The notes under the pieces: model-generated
Database searches by the model: none
Seen by the model: only the letters and a program-made list of their open reading frames with translations
Told to the model about the DNA's origin: nothing
Assembly: GCF_008014675.1 (NCBI RefSeq)
Contig: NZ_VOXD01000001.1
Span: 1 to 64,000, forward strand
From: Neolewinella aurantiaca
GTDB lineage: Bacteria; Bacteroidota; Bacteroidia; Chitinophagales; Saprospiraceae
Length of the DNA: 64,000 nucleotides
Direction: 5' to 3'
Translations under genes and position numbers: made by a program
Shown here: positions 7,330 to 15,791 of the stretch, piece by piece
How the letters are laid out: each line of letters opens with the position of its first letter
How positions within the stretch are numbered: position 1 is the first letter of the stretch

Positions 7330-9477
7330 GTGAATAAGCAAAGGGAAATTATCGAATTGAAGGTTGATGGCATGGATTGCAACAATTGCGCCATGTCTAT
7401 TCAGCGCTTTCTTGAGCGGAAAGGCCTTACTGATGTGCTGGTGAACTTCCAGACCAAAGAAGTCCGTTTTCGGGAAGATAACGAGGCAATCGATCTGGCT
7501 ACCGTTCGTGCTGGTATCAACCGGCTGGGCTTCACCGTGCTGGAGGAGGATGCTCATGATCACGCAGGCCACGATCATGCGCACGAACACGAAGGCAAGG
7601 CGCGGCGGCGTTTGCTCTTCTGTGCAGTTCTGACTGCACCTCTGCTTCTCGCTCACCTGCTGATGACATTCGGCCTGGAAATCGGCCTGATGCACAACGG
7701 CTGGGTACAATTAGCGCTGGCCGGACCAGTGTACGCGGTTGGCGGCCTGTATTTCGGTAAATCGGCCTTCGCTGGCCTCCGCGAGCGGATGCTGAACATG
7801 GACGTGCTGATCTTCATCGGTGCAACGGCAGCCTTCGTTTACAGTATCGTGGGGCTGGTCTGGCAAGACCCTGATTACTACTTCTTCGAAACGGCTGCAA
7901 CTATCATTACGCTCGTTCTGATTGGAAACTGGCTGGAAGCCAGAGCAGTAGAGCGTACTACGACCGCCATCGGCGCGCTGTCTGATCTTCAGGAAGAGAA
8001 CGCACAGCGGGTGACGAAGAGCGGAACGGTAGTAAGTATACCGGTTGAGGACGTAGCCATTGGCAACAGATTGCGGGTGAACACCGGCGACAAGGTTCCG
8101 CTGGATGGTGAAATCCTGGAAGGGGCCGTAACGGTCAACGAAGCGATGCTGACCGGTGAAAGTATGCCGGTGGAAAAAAGCGTGGGAGAGCGCGTTCTTG
8201 GCGGAAGCATCATTACTTCCGGACAAGCGACTTTTGCCGTCACGGCTGGCTACAAAGACGGGACTTTGGCCAAAATCATCGATTTGGTTAAATCGGCACA
8301 AGCGGACAAGCCCGACCTGCAAAGACTCGCCGATAAGGTCAGCGCTGTTTTTGTTCCGGTGGTACTTGTCATTGCGCTGCTGACTTTTCTCATCGGCTGG
8401 GGTGGTGGCTTCTTCACGGCGACCAAAGCCCTGATGAACGCCATTGCCGTGCTGCTGATCTCGTGCCCGTGCGCGATGGGGCTGGCTACGCCTACGGCCG
8501 TGATGGTCGGGGTAGGACGGCTGGCGCGTTTAGGAGTGCTGGTTCGGGGCGGGAGCACCGTGGAGCGCTTTGCCGGAATTGAACGGATGGTATTTGACAA
8601 GACCGGGACGCTCACCACGGGTGATCTCCGGGTCGGAGATTTTACCGTAGCCGAAGGAGCAAACGAAGCTGAGGTCCGCCGCATCATTTACGATATGGAG
8701 CAGTTCTCGAGCCACCCGATTGCGGCTTCGATCACTGCCTTTTTGAAAACGACCTCCCTTGCACCTGCTGCCGGGCCCCTCACTGTTTCGGAGACGCCCG
8801 GTTTGGGCCTCAATGCAACCGACAATGTGGGCAATCACTACTATCTGGGGGCCGCCCGCAAACTGCCCGCCGGCGTAAATGTACCGGCAAACGCAGATGT
8901 GATACTGCTGAAAAACGATGAATTCCTGGCCAGCTTATCGCTCGCTGATGATTTGAGAAAGGGGGCGCGGACGCTGGTGCAAAGTTTGGACGAGGCAGGC
9001 ATTGAAACCACTCTTCTGACCGGAGACCGGCGGGCAAAAGCCGATGCTGCCGCCAAAGAGCTGGGCATAAAATCGGTTTACGCCGAACAGCTTCCGTCAC
9101 AAAAATTAGAACGAATCGCGGCCCTGTCTGCCGAAAAACCTACCGCGATGGTCGGCGACGGCATCAATGATGCCGCAGCGCTTTCCCGTGCTGATATCGG
9201 CATCTCGCTTGGCGGCGGCTCCGCCGCCGCACTCGACGCCGCACAGATTGTCCTCCTCCGCGACGACCTGAGCCTGCTCACCGAAGGCCGAAAGGTGGCT
9301 GCTCTTACGCTCCGTACGATCAAAGAGTCTTTATTCTGGGCTTTCAGTTACAATATCGTTGCGATTCCGCTCGCCGCAATGGGTTTCCTCAACCCGATGT
9401 GGGCGGCTTTATTCATGGCTTTCTCCGATGTGGTGGTGATTGGGAATGCTATCCGGTTAAAGTCCCGAAAAGCGTAA
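7330..9477 (+). CDS. Heavy-metal P1B-type ATPase, probably copper
   Basis: A 715-residue P1B ATPase with GTG start. Residues 5-68 form an HMA domain with 'GMDCNNC' (Cys17, Cys20). A histidine-rich linker 'DAHDHAGHDHAHEHEG' (about 76-91) follows. Next come paired membrane helices, the actuator 'TGES' ('LTGESMPVEK'), the metal-site CPC at 379-381 in 'SCPCAMGLATPT', the phosphorylated Asp423 in 'DKTGTLT', and the hinge 'GDGINDAAAL' near 609. The CPC and 'YN' of the next helix fit Cu(I) export. The usual 'MxxSS' of the last helix is 'MAFSD' here, which may alter affinity or specificity. Export from the cytoplasm is assumed. It is transcribed alone and followed by a palindromic element. Confidence 0.92.
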   Translation: MNKQREIIELKVDGMDCNNCAMSIQRFLERKGLTDVLVNFQTKEVRFREDNEAIDLATVRAGINRLGFTVLEEDAHDHAGHDHAHEHEGKARRRLLFCAVLTAPLLLAHLLMTFGLEIGLMHNGWVQLALAGPVYAVGGLYFGKSAFAGLRERMLNMDVLIFIGATAAFVYSIVGLVWQDPDYYFFETAATIITLVLIGNWLEARAVERTTTAIGALSDLQEENAQRVTKSGTVVSIPVEDVAIGNRLRVNTGDKVPLDGEILEGAVTVNEAMLTGESMPVEKSVGERVLGGSIITSGQATFAVTAGYKDGTLAKIIDLVKSAQADKPDLQRLADKVSAVFVPVVLVIALLTFLIGWGGGFFTATKALMNAIAVLLISCPCAMGLATPTAVMVGVGRLARLGVLVRGGSTVERFAGIERMVFDKTGTLTTGDLRVGDFTVAEGANEAEVRRIIYDMEQFSSHPIAASITAFLKTTSLAPAAGPLTVSETPGLGLNATDNVGNHYYLGAARKLPAGVNVPANADVILLKNDEFLASLSLADDLRKGARTLVQSLDEAGIETTLLTGDRRAKADAAAKELGIKSVYAEQLPSQKLERIAALSAEKPTAMVGDGINDAAALSRADIGISLGGGSAAALDAAQIVLLRDDLSLLTEGRKVAALTLRTIKESLFWAFSYNIVAIPLAAMGFLNPMWAALFMAFSDVVVIGNAIRLKSRKA

Positions 9478-9484
9478 CTCGTCC

Positions 9485-9626
9485 GTTTTCGCTAAAACTC
9501 GCCAGTCGAATCCTTTTTTGTCGCTCCTATGAAGGATTACACTGTTTGTACGACAATCGATGATCTCGGATCAAAGCGAGCAATGCATTAAACAAAAAAG
9601 TTCGCCTGTCGAGTTTGGCGTAGAAC
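9485..9626. repeat. Imperfect palindromic element, 142 bp
   Basis: Arms 9485-9521 and 9592-9626 are inverted copies of each other with about 29 of 37 positions matching, including CTTTTTTGT and AAACTCG. They enclose about 70 bp. The element fills most of the spacer between the P-ATPase stop and sdaA. It could be a small non-autonomous insertion or a structured RNA end. Confidence 0.7.
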
Positions 9627-9659
9627 AAGTATTTATCTTGCGACCTTAAGACCATAAGC

Positions 9660-11084
9660 ATGCAAATCATCTCCGTCTTCGACATCTTCAAAATCGGCGT
9701 AGGCCCGTCCAGTTCTCATACTCTGGGCCCTTGGAAAGCGGCTTTAGCATTTAGGGAGTTGTTGCCGGAGTTGCTGGAGGTTGTCTCCGTTAAAGTCTTG
9801 CTTTATGGTTCGCTGAGCAAAACGGGCATCGGACACGGAACGGACATCGCCGTTCAGCTGGGCCTCGAAGGTTTCGATCCGGAAACCATCGAAACGGCGG
9901 ACATTCCTTTTCACATCGGCCGAATTAAGGCAAACCGACTGCTGCAATTGGCACAGAGAGCCGACGGGCCGGTGAGTGTACCGTTCGACCCGGCAAAAGA
10001 CATCATTTTTGAACAGCGTAGCCGTACTTTTCATCCAAACGGCTTAACGTTCATTGCCCGCCTTCGCTCCGGGCGAAAAGTGCGTCGGACGTACTATTCC
10101 ATTGGCGGCGGATTCATCGTGCGGGAAGGTTCCGTCAGCCAGTTGGAAACCCGGAAACGGATACCGTTTCCTACGGAAACCGCCGAAGAGTTGTTGCATT
10201 ACTGCCGCTCCTCCGGCAAATCCGTCGCAGAGATTGTCCGGGCGAATGAACTACGGGAATACACCGCAGATGACCTCAACGCAAAAATCGATCGTTACCT
10301 GCGGGTGTTCGCTGGTGTTGTCCACAAAGGCTGTATTGCACCGGAGGTAAACCTGCCCGGAGGGCTGAGCGTAAAGCGCAGAGCGCGTAAGATGGCGGCC
10401 CGGCTGCTGGGCGCGCCGGCTTCTTCTGATCCCGCCGCCTTCGATGCCCAATTACGGGCTATTTCTCCTGACTTTACCACCGTCACCAGCTGGGTGAGTT
10501 GCTTCGCATTGGCCGTTAATGAGGAAAACGCGGCCTTGGGCCGCGTCATCACCAGCCCGACCAACGGTGCGGCCGGAGTGATCCCCGCCGTGTTGTTCTA
10601 TTACCGCTATTTCTGCAAGGGCGCGAGTCCCGCTACTGAGCGCAATTTCTTTCTCGTCGCCGGAGAGATCGGTTCTCTGTTCAAGAAAAACGCTACCATT
10701 TCCGCCGCCGAAGGCGGCTGCCAGGCCGAGATTGGCGTGAGTTCGGCGATGGCCGCAGCGGCCCTGACCGAAGCCCTGGGCGGCACCCCGGAGCAAACCC
10801 TGATGGCCGCCGAAATTGCGATGGAGCACCACCTTGGCCTCACCTGTGATCCCATCGGCGGCCTGGTACAAATCCCCTGCATCGAACGCAACGCAATGGG
10901 CGCAATGAAGGCCATCACCGCCGCTAACCTCGCCTTGCAGTCTGAAGCCGATGACGCAGTTGTTGACCTGGACTCGGTCATCCGAACCATGCTGGATACC
11001 GCCCGCGCCATGCACGAAGACTATAAAGAAACGGCTGAAGGTGGGCTGGCGGTTAGGGTTTCTGTTGCTGCGGCTAGTTGTTAG
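9660..11084 (+). CDS. sdaA: L-serine ammonia-lyase, iron-sulfur type
   Basis: A single-chain L-serine dehydratase of 474 residues, converting L-serine to pyruvate and ammonia in the cytoplasm. The N-terminal beta domain starts '[17 protein letters not shown]' and the alpha domain contains the cluster ligands: Cys in '[10 protein letters not shown]' and two in '[19 protein letters not shown]'. These would hold the [4Fe-4S] cluster that activates serine. '[15 protein letters not shown]' is a further family signature. Length is near the usual 455-460. A weak -7-like TATCTTGC at 9635 supports ATG 9660. There is no partner gene. Confidence 0.95.
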   Translation: MQIISVFDIFKIGVGPSSSHTLGPWKAALAFRELLPELLEVVSVKVLLYGSLSKTGIGHGTDIAVQLGLEGFDPETIETADIPFHIGRIKANRLLQLAQRADGPVSVPFDPAKDIIFEQRSRTFHPNGLTFIARLRSGRKVRRTYYSIGGGFIVREGSVSQLETRKRIPFPTETAEELLHYCRSSGKSVAEIVRANELREYTADDLNAKIDRYLRVFAGVVHKGCIAPEVNLPGGLSVKRRARKMAARLLGAPASSDPAAFDAQLRAISPDFTTVTSWVSCFALAVNEENAALGRVITSPTNGAAGVIPAVLFYYRYFCKGASPATERNFFLVAGEIGSLFKKNATISAAEGGCQAEIGVSSAMAAAALTEALGGTPEQTLMAAEIAMEHHLGLTCDPIGGLVQIPCIERNAMGAMKAITAANLALQSEADDAVVDLDSVIRTMLDTARAMHEDYKETAEGGLAVRVSVAAASC

Positions 11085-11121
11085 CTGGAGGTGTCTTTCA
11101 CAGTAGGCTCGGCTTTAGCCG

Positions 11122-11589
11122 ATGCTTTGGAGCTTAAATGATGTCAATATTACCAAACTAATGGATGATGACGTATTAGACAGCTTCCTGCTACCAAATA
11201 CCCCTTCAGGAAAACGCTGCACAAGGCTTCTTGCTGACGGGAGAGTCGTTGTATTCGAATCCGTATTGAATTTACTTGGCGTTGGTAATACACTGATGCT
11301 GAATGGAGGAAAAGCTCTGGATGGCAGGTACACACTTAAAGACGGTGTTACAAGGTTTGAAGTGTTGGGAGGCGTCGTCGTTCACGAATACTATATTGAA
11401 GGTTATCCACATAAAGGAAGGATCATCTTAGTGGATTGCAGCAGAATGAATGGATTTGGTAGCGGCTGTGCTATTTACACCAAAGAGGGCCCTTTATCCG
11501 ACGGCGTTTACAGACTTAAACGCTTTAAGTGGGTGAAAGTGGAGAACGGGTTGATTGTGCAGACGAGTATATTTCGCATCAAACAATAA
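11122..11589 (+). CDS. Hypothetical protein with two internal repeats
   Basis: A 155-residue protein that I do not recognise. It has no signal peptide or membrane helix. Two similar modules are visible: 'ALDGRYTLKDGVTRFEVLGG' near residues 67-86, and 'LSDGVYRLKRFKWVKVENG' near residues 125-143, each followed by a hydrophobic strand. This suggests a duplicated small beta fold. ATG 11122 is used; ATG 11161 (MDDDVLD) is also possible. The base composition is more AT-rich than that of its neighbours and it lies 38 bp after sdaA, so it may be acquired DNA. It ends before a strong bidirectional terminator. Confidence 0.6.
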   Translation: MLWSLNDVNITKLMDDDVLDSFLLPNTPSGKRCTRLLADGRVVVFESVLNLLGVGNTLMLNGGKALDGRYTLKDGVTRFEVLGGVVVHEYYIEGYPHKGRIILVDCSRMNGFGSGCAIYTKEGPLSDGVYRLKRFKWVKVENGLIVQTSIFRIKQ

Positions 11590-11616
11590 ATCCTCCGGTG
11601 AAGGTGCTCGCAAAAA

Positions 11617-11654
11617 GAAACAGCCACGAACGTGCGTTCGTGGCTGTTTCTAAA
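11617..11654. terminator. Bidirectional intrinsic terminator
   Basis: A 16-bp perfect stem GAAACAGCCACGAACG / CGTTCGTGGCTGTTTC with only 2 nt between the arms, flanked by AAAAA on the left and an AT-rich TAAATTTT on the right. It separates the convergent hypothetical gene and lpdA. Confidence 0.88.
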
Positions 11655-11698
11655 TTTTAAAGGCCGCGGCTGAAGCCGCGCCTGCTCTAAACACTGTA

Positions 11699-13096
11699 CT
11701 AGAGGTGAATAACCTCGCCGTAAGCAGCGGCGGCAGCTTCCATGATCGCTTCCGACATGGTAGGGTGGGGGTGAACCGACTTAACGATCTCCATTCCTGT
11801 GGTTTCCAGCTTGCGGGCTACGACCACTTCAGCGATCATTTCGGTTACGTTGGAACCGATAAAGTGAGCGCCGAGGAACTCGCCGTACTTGGCGTCGAAG
11901 ATCACCTTTACGAAACCTTCCTTGGCGCCGGCGGCGCTTGCTTTCCCGGAAGCACTGAAGGGGAATTTACCTACTTTGAGCTCGTAACCAGCCTCCTTGG
12001 CGGCAGCTTCGGTGTAACCTACGCTGGCAATTTCGGGGACACAGTACGTACAGCCGGGGATGTTGTTGTAGTCGATCGGATCGGGGTGGTGACCGGCGAT
12101 AGCTTCGACACAGGTAATAGCTTCAGCAGTAGCGACGTGAGCGAGGGCCTGACCTTTGGTCACGTCTCCGATGGCGTAAACGCCGGGAACGTTGGTGCGG
12201 TACATTTCATCCGTCTCGATGAGCCCGCGATCGGTTTTGATCCCCAGGTCTTCCAGCCCGATGTTTTCGGTGTTGGGGGCAACTCCGGCGGCGGAGAGAA
12301 CGACGTCACATTCGATGACTTCTTCCTTCTCTGTTTTACGGTTTTTGGTAGTTACCTTAAGGACTTTCTTGCTGGTGTCAACACTTTCCACGCTGGTGTT
12401 TGCCAGTACGTTGATGCCTTTTTTCTTGTAGATCTTGGTGAGTTCTTTGCTCACGTCGGCATCTTCGCGGGGCACGAGGCCTTCGGGCATGTACTCAACG
12501 ATGGTTACTTCGGTACCGATGCTGTGGTAGAAGTAAGCAAACTCGACACCGATGGCGCCGGCTCCAACTACAACCATACGCTTGGGCTGCTTGGGCAGGG
12601 TCATTGCTTCGCGGTAGCCGATGATTTTTTCACCGTCGATAGGCAGGTTCGGCAGTGCGCGGGCGCGGGCGCCGGTTGCAACGATGATGTGTTCGGCATC
12701 GTAAGTCGTTGATTTGCCGGAAGGGGCGGTCACTTCGACCTTCTTGCCGCGGACCAACTTACCGGTTCCTTCAATAACTTCGATTTTGTTTTTACGCATC
12801 AGGAAGTTAACTCCTTTGCTCATTCCATCGGCGACGGAACGGCTACGGCCGATCATGGCTCCGAAATCTGCTTTGGGTTTGCCAATCTTGATACCGTAGT
12901 CTTCAGCATGGTTGATGTACTCGAATACCTGAGCGCTCTTGAGAAGCGCCTTGGTTGGGATACAGCCCCAATTCAGGCAGATGCCACCGAGGTTTTCGCG
13001 TTCAACGATTGCGACTTTCATGCCAAGCTGCGAGGCACGGATGGCGGCGGGGTAACCGCCGGGGCCGCTGCCGATTACGATGAGGTCGTAAGCCAT
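11699..13096 (-). CDS. lpdA: Dihydrolipoyl dehydrogenase
   Basis: The E3 flavoprotein of 2-oxoacid dehydrogenase and glycine cleavage complexes, 465 residues. It reoxidises dihydrolipoamide and passes electrons to NAD+. The FAD-binding 'VIGSGPGGYPAAIRAS' is at the N-terminus, with the redox disulfide 'GGICLNWGCIPTKALL' near residues 38-53, the NAD-binding 'VVGAGAIGVEFAYFYHSIG', the second FAD contact 'GVYAIGDV', and the C-terminal catalytic 'HPHPTMSEAIMEA' from the partner subunit. All key residues are present. It is transcribed alone, from a -7 box at 13125-13132. Its E1 and E2 partners are not in the window. Confidence 0.97.
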   Translation of the reverse strand: MAYDLIVIGSGPGGYPAAIRASQLGMKVAIVERENLGGICLNWGCIPTKALLKSAQVFEYINHAEDYGIKIGKPKADFGAMIGRSRSVADGMSKGVNFLMRKNKIEVIEGTGKLVRGKKVEVTAPSGKSTTYDAEHIIVATGARARALPNLPIDGEKIIGYREAMTLPKQPKRMVVVGAGAIGVEFAYFYHSIGTEVTIVEYMPEGLVPREDADVSKELTKIYKKKGINVLANTSVESVDTSKKVLKVTTKNRKTEKEEVIECDVVLSAAGVAPNTENIGLEDLGIKTDRGLIETDEMYRTNVPGVYAIGDVTKGQALAHVATAEAITCVEAIAGHHPDPIDYNNIPGCTYCVPEIASVGYTEAAAKEAGYELKVGKFPFSASGKASAAGAKEGFVKVIFDAKYGEFLGAHFIGSNVTEMIAEVVVARKLETTGMEIVKSVHPHPTMSEAIMEAAAAAYGEVIHL

Positions 13097-13124
13097 AGTT
13101 GTTCTGATTTTTGCGTTTGGGAGG

Positions 13125-13132
13125 CAAAGGTA
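13125..13132 (-). promoter_or_regulatory. -7 box TACCTTTG for lpdA
   Basis: On the minus strand TACCTTTG lies 28 nt before the ATG at 13096 and fully matches TAnnTTTG. Confidence 0.6.
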
Positions 13133-13363
13133 GGAAATTAGACTTTTAGTAGGACGGGATGCCGGTAAATGTGTGTTTCACTATTGGCTCATACAGCTTG
13201 CTTTTTTGACGGCCACCAGCAACCGAATCAGTGGCCGGAGCCAAGGCCAAAGTCGCTTCGCAATAAAAATAGTCGTAAGTGTCGGTGGAGGGGTTGTACT
13301 CCGACCGACCCCCTACGCGCCTGTTACGCGACCAGAGGTCGCTCATCTCCGCTGTTCACCAGA

Positions 13364-13394
13364 GGTGAAGGCGACCGGACCAAAGATTTTCCTG
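13364..13394 (+). repeat. 31-nt direct repeat, left copy
   Basis: It begins GGTGAAGGCGACCGGACC and ends TTTTCCTG; 28 of 31 bases match the copy at 13728-13758, which lies 364 bp downstream. Confidence 0.8.
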
Positions 13395-13483
13395 AACGCT
13401 CTAAGCTCCGTAATTGAAAGCAAAGCACAGAGCTCCGACACTCCGGCCTCGGCCTTGGCCTTGGCACCGGCAGTAGAATGCAG

Positions 13484-13624
13484 TTTTTGAAGCCGTTAAA
13501 AAATGGAAACTGTCTGAGCGTTCTCAAGGCCTAGGACGCAGCTACCCGGATTTCAACGAACCGATGGGGGTATAAGCAACCTGATCAACGCTAACGCGAG
13601 TTTTTCCATTTTAGGCTTCAAAAA
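13484..13624. repeat. Palindromic element, 141 bp
   Basis: Inverted arms 13484-13510 (TTTTTGAAGCC, then AAAAAATGGAAAC) and 13600-13624 (GTTTTTCC, then GGCTTCAAAAA) match over about 23 positions and enclose about 90 bp. The size is almost the same as that of the element at 9485-9626, but the arm sequences differ. Confidence 0.7.
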
Positions 13625-13727
13625 TTGGATTCCACAATCAGCCGGTGGCACAGCCTTGATTTTTTGGTTCGTTTTTTATCAAGAAAAAATGAACGGGCAA
13701 AAGGGGAGAACTCAGTCTTTGGGCATC

Positions 13728-13758
13728 GGTGAAGGCGGCCGGACCATAGCTTTTCCTG
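13728..13758 (+). repeat. 31-nt direct repeat, right copy
   Basis: The second copy of the repeat at 13364-13394, with three substitutions. Confidence 0.8.
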
Positions 13759-13868
13759 GGTACACATCTAAAATGTAAGCAGTGATGGGGGGGGAAGATG
13801 TCGAGCGCCAGAGACACTTAAAATTGTAGCGGACCATTGTGATACACACCCGGTAAACGGCACTTTCG

Positions 13869-14519
13869 TCAACGAACCAATATCCTGTCTGCCACAATTT
13901 TACTGAAGACCACGTTGTCGTGACCTGAATATGATACGGTTAGGGAACCATCAAACGCCTCCCGGTGATGAATGGTTAAAACCGACTTCAGCTTGAGGTC
14001 CCGGTCATTGAGGAAATGCAGAAATTCGTTGGAGTCGTGAGCCAGGGCAACGATGGTGACCGTTTGCCCGCTGTCGCAATCGCTAAGACGCCGGTGGTGC
14101 GTTTTTACGTAATTACCGTCTTTATCGGGGATGGGAGATCCGTGAGGGTCGATAGTGGGAAAGCCCATGAGTTCATCCATCCGGGAGAAGAAAACAGGCG
14201 ACTTAACGTGTTCGATCTGCTCGGCAATAGCGTGAACTTCTTCCCAGCCGAAGCCCATTCGTTCAACAAGGAACATCTCAGTCAGGCGGTGTTTCCGCAC
14301 GATGAGCGCGGCCGCTTTGCGGCCGGCCGCAGTGAGGCGCAGGGGTTTGTACTTCTCGTAGCGCACAAGGCCGGCGTCGGCGAGCTTTCGGACCATGCTG
14401 TTGGCCGAAGGCTTGCTTACACCAAGGGCGCGCGACAGTTCAGAAACTGCAACTTTGTCCTCGGCATCTGCCAGAGAGATTAATGCTTTAAGATAGTTTT
14501 CTTCCGTTACGGTTGCCAT
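13869..14519 (-). CDS. DtxR/MntR-family metal-dependent repressor
   Basis: A 216-residue regulator with the full DtxR plan. A winged helix-turn-helix fills residues about 5-60 ('VSELSRALGVSKPSANSMV' as recognition region). A dimerisation and metal-binding domain spans 65-130 ('RKHRLTEMFLVERMGFGWEEV' and 'AIAEQIEHVKSP'). A C-terminal FeoA/SH3-like domain begins near 145. The family binds Fe(II) or Mn(II) and then represses metal uptake genes; which metal is used here cannot be told by eye. No obvious target gene adjoins it, and the nearest metal gene, the copper ATPase, is 4.4 kb away. The -7 box at 14528-14535 is 8 nt from the start codon. Confidence 0.92.
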   Translation of the reverse strand: MATVTEENYLKALISLADAEDKVAVSELSRALGVSKPSANSMVRKLADAGLVRYEKYKPLRLTAAGRKAAALIVRKHRLTEMFLVERMGFGWEEVHAIAEQIEHVKSPVFFSRMDELMGFPTIDPHGSPIPDKDGNYVKTHHRRLSDCDSGQTVTIVALAHDSNEFLHFLNDRDLKLKSVLTIHHREAFDGSLTVSYSGHDNVVFSKIVADRILVR

Positions 14520-14527
14520 GGGAAATG

Positions 14528-14535
14528 CAAAGATA
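14528..14535 (-). promoter_or_regulatory. -7 box TATCTTTG for the DtxR-type gene
   Basis: The box lies only 8 nt before the ATG at 14519, so the message has a very short leader or none. Confidence 0.6.
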
Positions 14536-14742
14536 AACAGGCCAATCTTTAGTTAGGGACTCTTGAGCCAACCATCGCAAATTTCGATTAATTACCACGT
14601 TCAGCAGCTTGGCGATCTTTTCAACAGCCTGCGTTGCAACAGCTATCCCGAACCGTCGTTAGAATACCATTTGAAGCCTGAGACCACAGAATACACAACA
14701 AAGCACTACCTTTTACTGTCTTTACTGTATTATCTTTCAACC

Positions 14743-15552
14743 ATGATGCGTCCACTTTCCCTTCTTGTATTGTGTTTCCTTTTAACGAGTGTTGTTGCTG
14801 CGCAACAACGATTGCCAGGAAACAGCAACATTTACGGTGCAACCGGAAAAGGGCTGGTGTACGATAATGAGTTGACGTTCAATATGTCACTCGCTTCGCC
14901 ACGTAACTTCCTGATCGGAATGCGTTCGGGGAAGCTTGTTACTTTCGACGAAATGAAATTCTGGTCGCTTTCTTTTGGTGATTTACGGCACAGCCGGGAG
15001 CGCCGGGAGAATCCCGATCGGATCAATCTGCTCACCAACCGGGTGAGTCGCGCCTATGTCTTCGGTAAGCAGAATCAGTTGTATGCACTTCGGGTGGGCT
15101 TCGGTAAACGAAAATACCTGAGTGAAAAGGCCCGCCAACGGGGAGTTGCGGTTGGTTACTCCTACGAATTCGGGCCAACCATCGGCTTCCTGAAACCTTA
15201 CTACCTGGAAGTTGACGCGGGGGAACCCAACAGTAACCGGATTGTCGATATCAAGTACACCGGAGACAACGCTTCCGACTTCCTCAACCAGGACCGAATC
15301 TTTGGCGCATCGGCATGGACTCAGGGCATCGATGAAATTTCTATCCGCCCGGGGATCCACGCGAAAGTAGCTGCACATTTCGGTTTCGGAGCTTACGATG
15401 AGATGGCAAAATCGCTTGAGGCAGGTATTTCTGCAGATTATTTGCTGGGCGATACAGATATTATGATCGAAAGTGATCTTACTCCCGGAGTCTCCAACAG
15501 CCCACTGCATGTGAGCCTGTTTATCAACGTGCAATTGGGTAAACGCTGGTAA
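14743..15552 (+). CDS. Exported beta-barrel-like protein, unknown function
   Basis: A 269-residue exported protein starting MMRPLSLLVLCFLLT, with a cleavable signal peptide ending VVAAQQ. The in-frame extension back to 14563 is rejected because a TATCTTTC -7-like box sits at 14731-14738, just before this start. The mature protein has alternating strands with many aromatics ('YSYEFGPTIGFLKPYYLEV', 'VAAHFGFGAYDEMAKSLEA') and ends 'VSLFINVQLGKRW', a terminal strand of the kind seen in outer-membrane barrels. I do not recognise the family. It stands alone, divergent from the DtxR-type gene. Confidence 0.75.
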   Translation: MMRPLSLLVLCFLLTSVVAAQQRLPGNSNIYGATGKGLVYDNELTFNMSLASPRNFLIGMRSGKLVTFDEMKFWSLSFGDLRHSRERRENPDRINLLTNRVSRAYVFGKQNQLYALRVGFGKRKYLSEKARQRGVAVGYSYEFGPTIGFLKPYYLEVDAGEPNSNRIVDIKYTGDNASDFLNQDRIFGASAWTQGIDEISIRPGIHAKVAAHFGFGAYDEMAKSLEAGISADYLLGDTDIMIESDLTPGVSNSPLHVSLFINVQLGKRW

Positions 15553-15699
15553 AAACAGACCGCAATAATGGTTGGCAAATTCGTCACTTTCAAGAAGTTA
15601 GTTCTCCGTTGTTGCTGAAATTACCCTCTAAAAAATGGCATATTTATAATTTTAAGATATGGGCATGCTTTTGCGCTTTTAGCTGCCGCACCATTCACC

Positions 15700-15718
15700 T
15701 TGCACCTGCGTCCGCGCC
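15700..15718 (+). repeat. Dispersed 19-nt repeat, copy 3
   Basis: TTGCACCTGCGTCCGCGCC, identical to the copy at 58642. It points to the FG-GAP gene and sits 43 bp upstream of that gene's -7 box. Confidence 0.88.
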
Positions 15719-15761
15719 GGATTGGCCTGCCTGACCACCGTGTAAGCCGGGTAAACATCAT

Positions 15762-15769
15762 TACATTTG
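15762..15769 (+). promoter_or_regulatory. -7 box TACATTTG for the FG-GAP gene
   Basis: A full match to TAnnTTTG, 22 nt before the ATG at 15792. Confidence 0.6.
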
Positions 15770-15791
15770 CGAGCATATCAGCTAAGTTAAT

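Larger units (their letters stand above)
13140..13868. other. Gene-free 0.73-kb nest of diverged repeats
   Basis: No open frame here looks like a protein. The stretch holds a 31-nt direct repeat (13364-13394 and 13728-13758, 28 of 31 identical, starting GGTGAAGGCG), the palindromic element at 13484-13624, and a fold-back CTTGAT...ATCAAG around 13654-13685 next to poly-T/poly-A tracts. Words such as AAGGCCAAAG and GCCTTGGCC also occur in both orientations. It may be the decayed remains of one or more small mobile elements. Confidence 0.6.

Noticed and set aside
11705-12712. 335-codon open frame antisense to lpdA
   Set aside because: It is a shadow of lpdA, with poor composition for a real protein.
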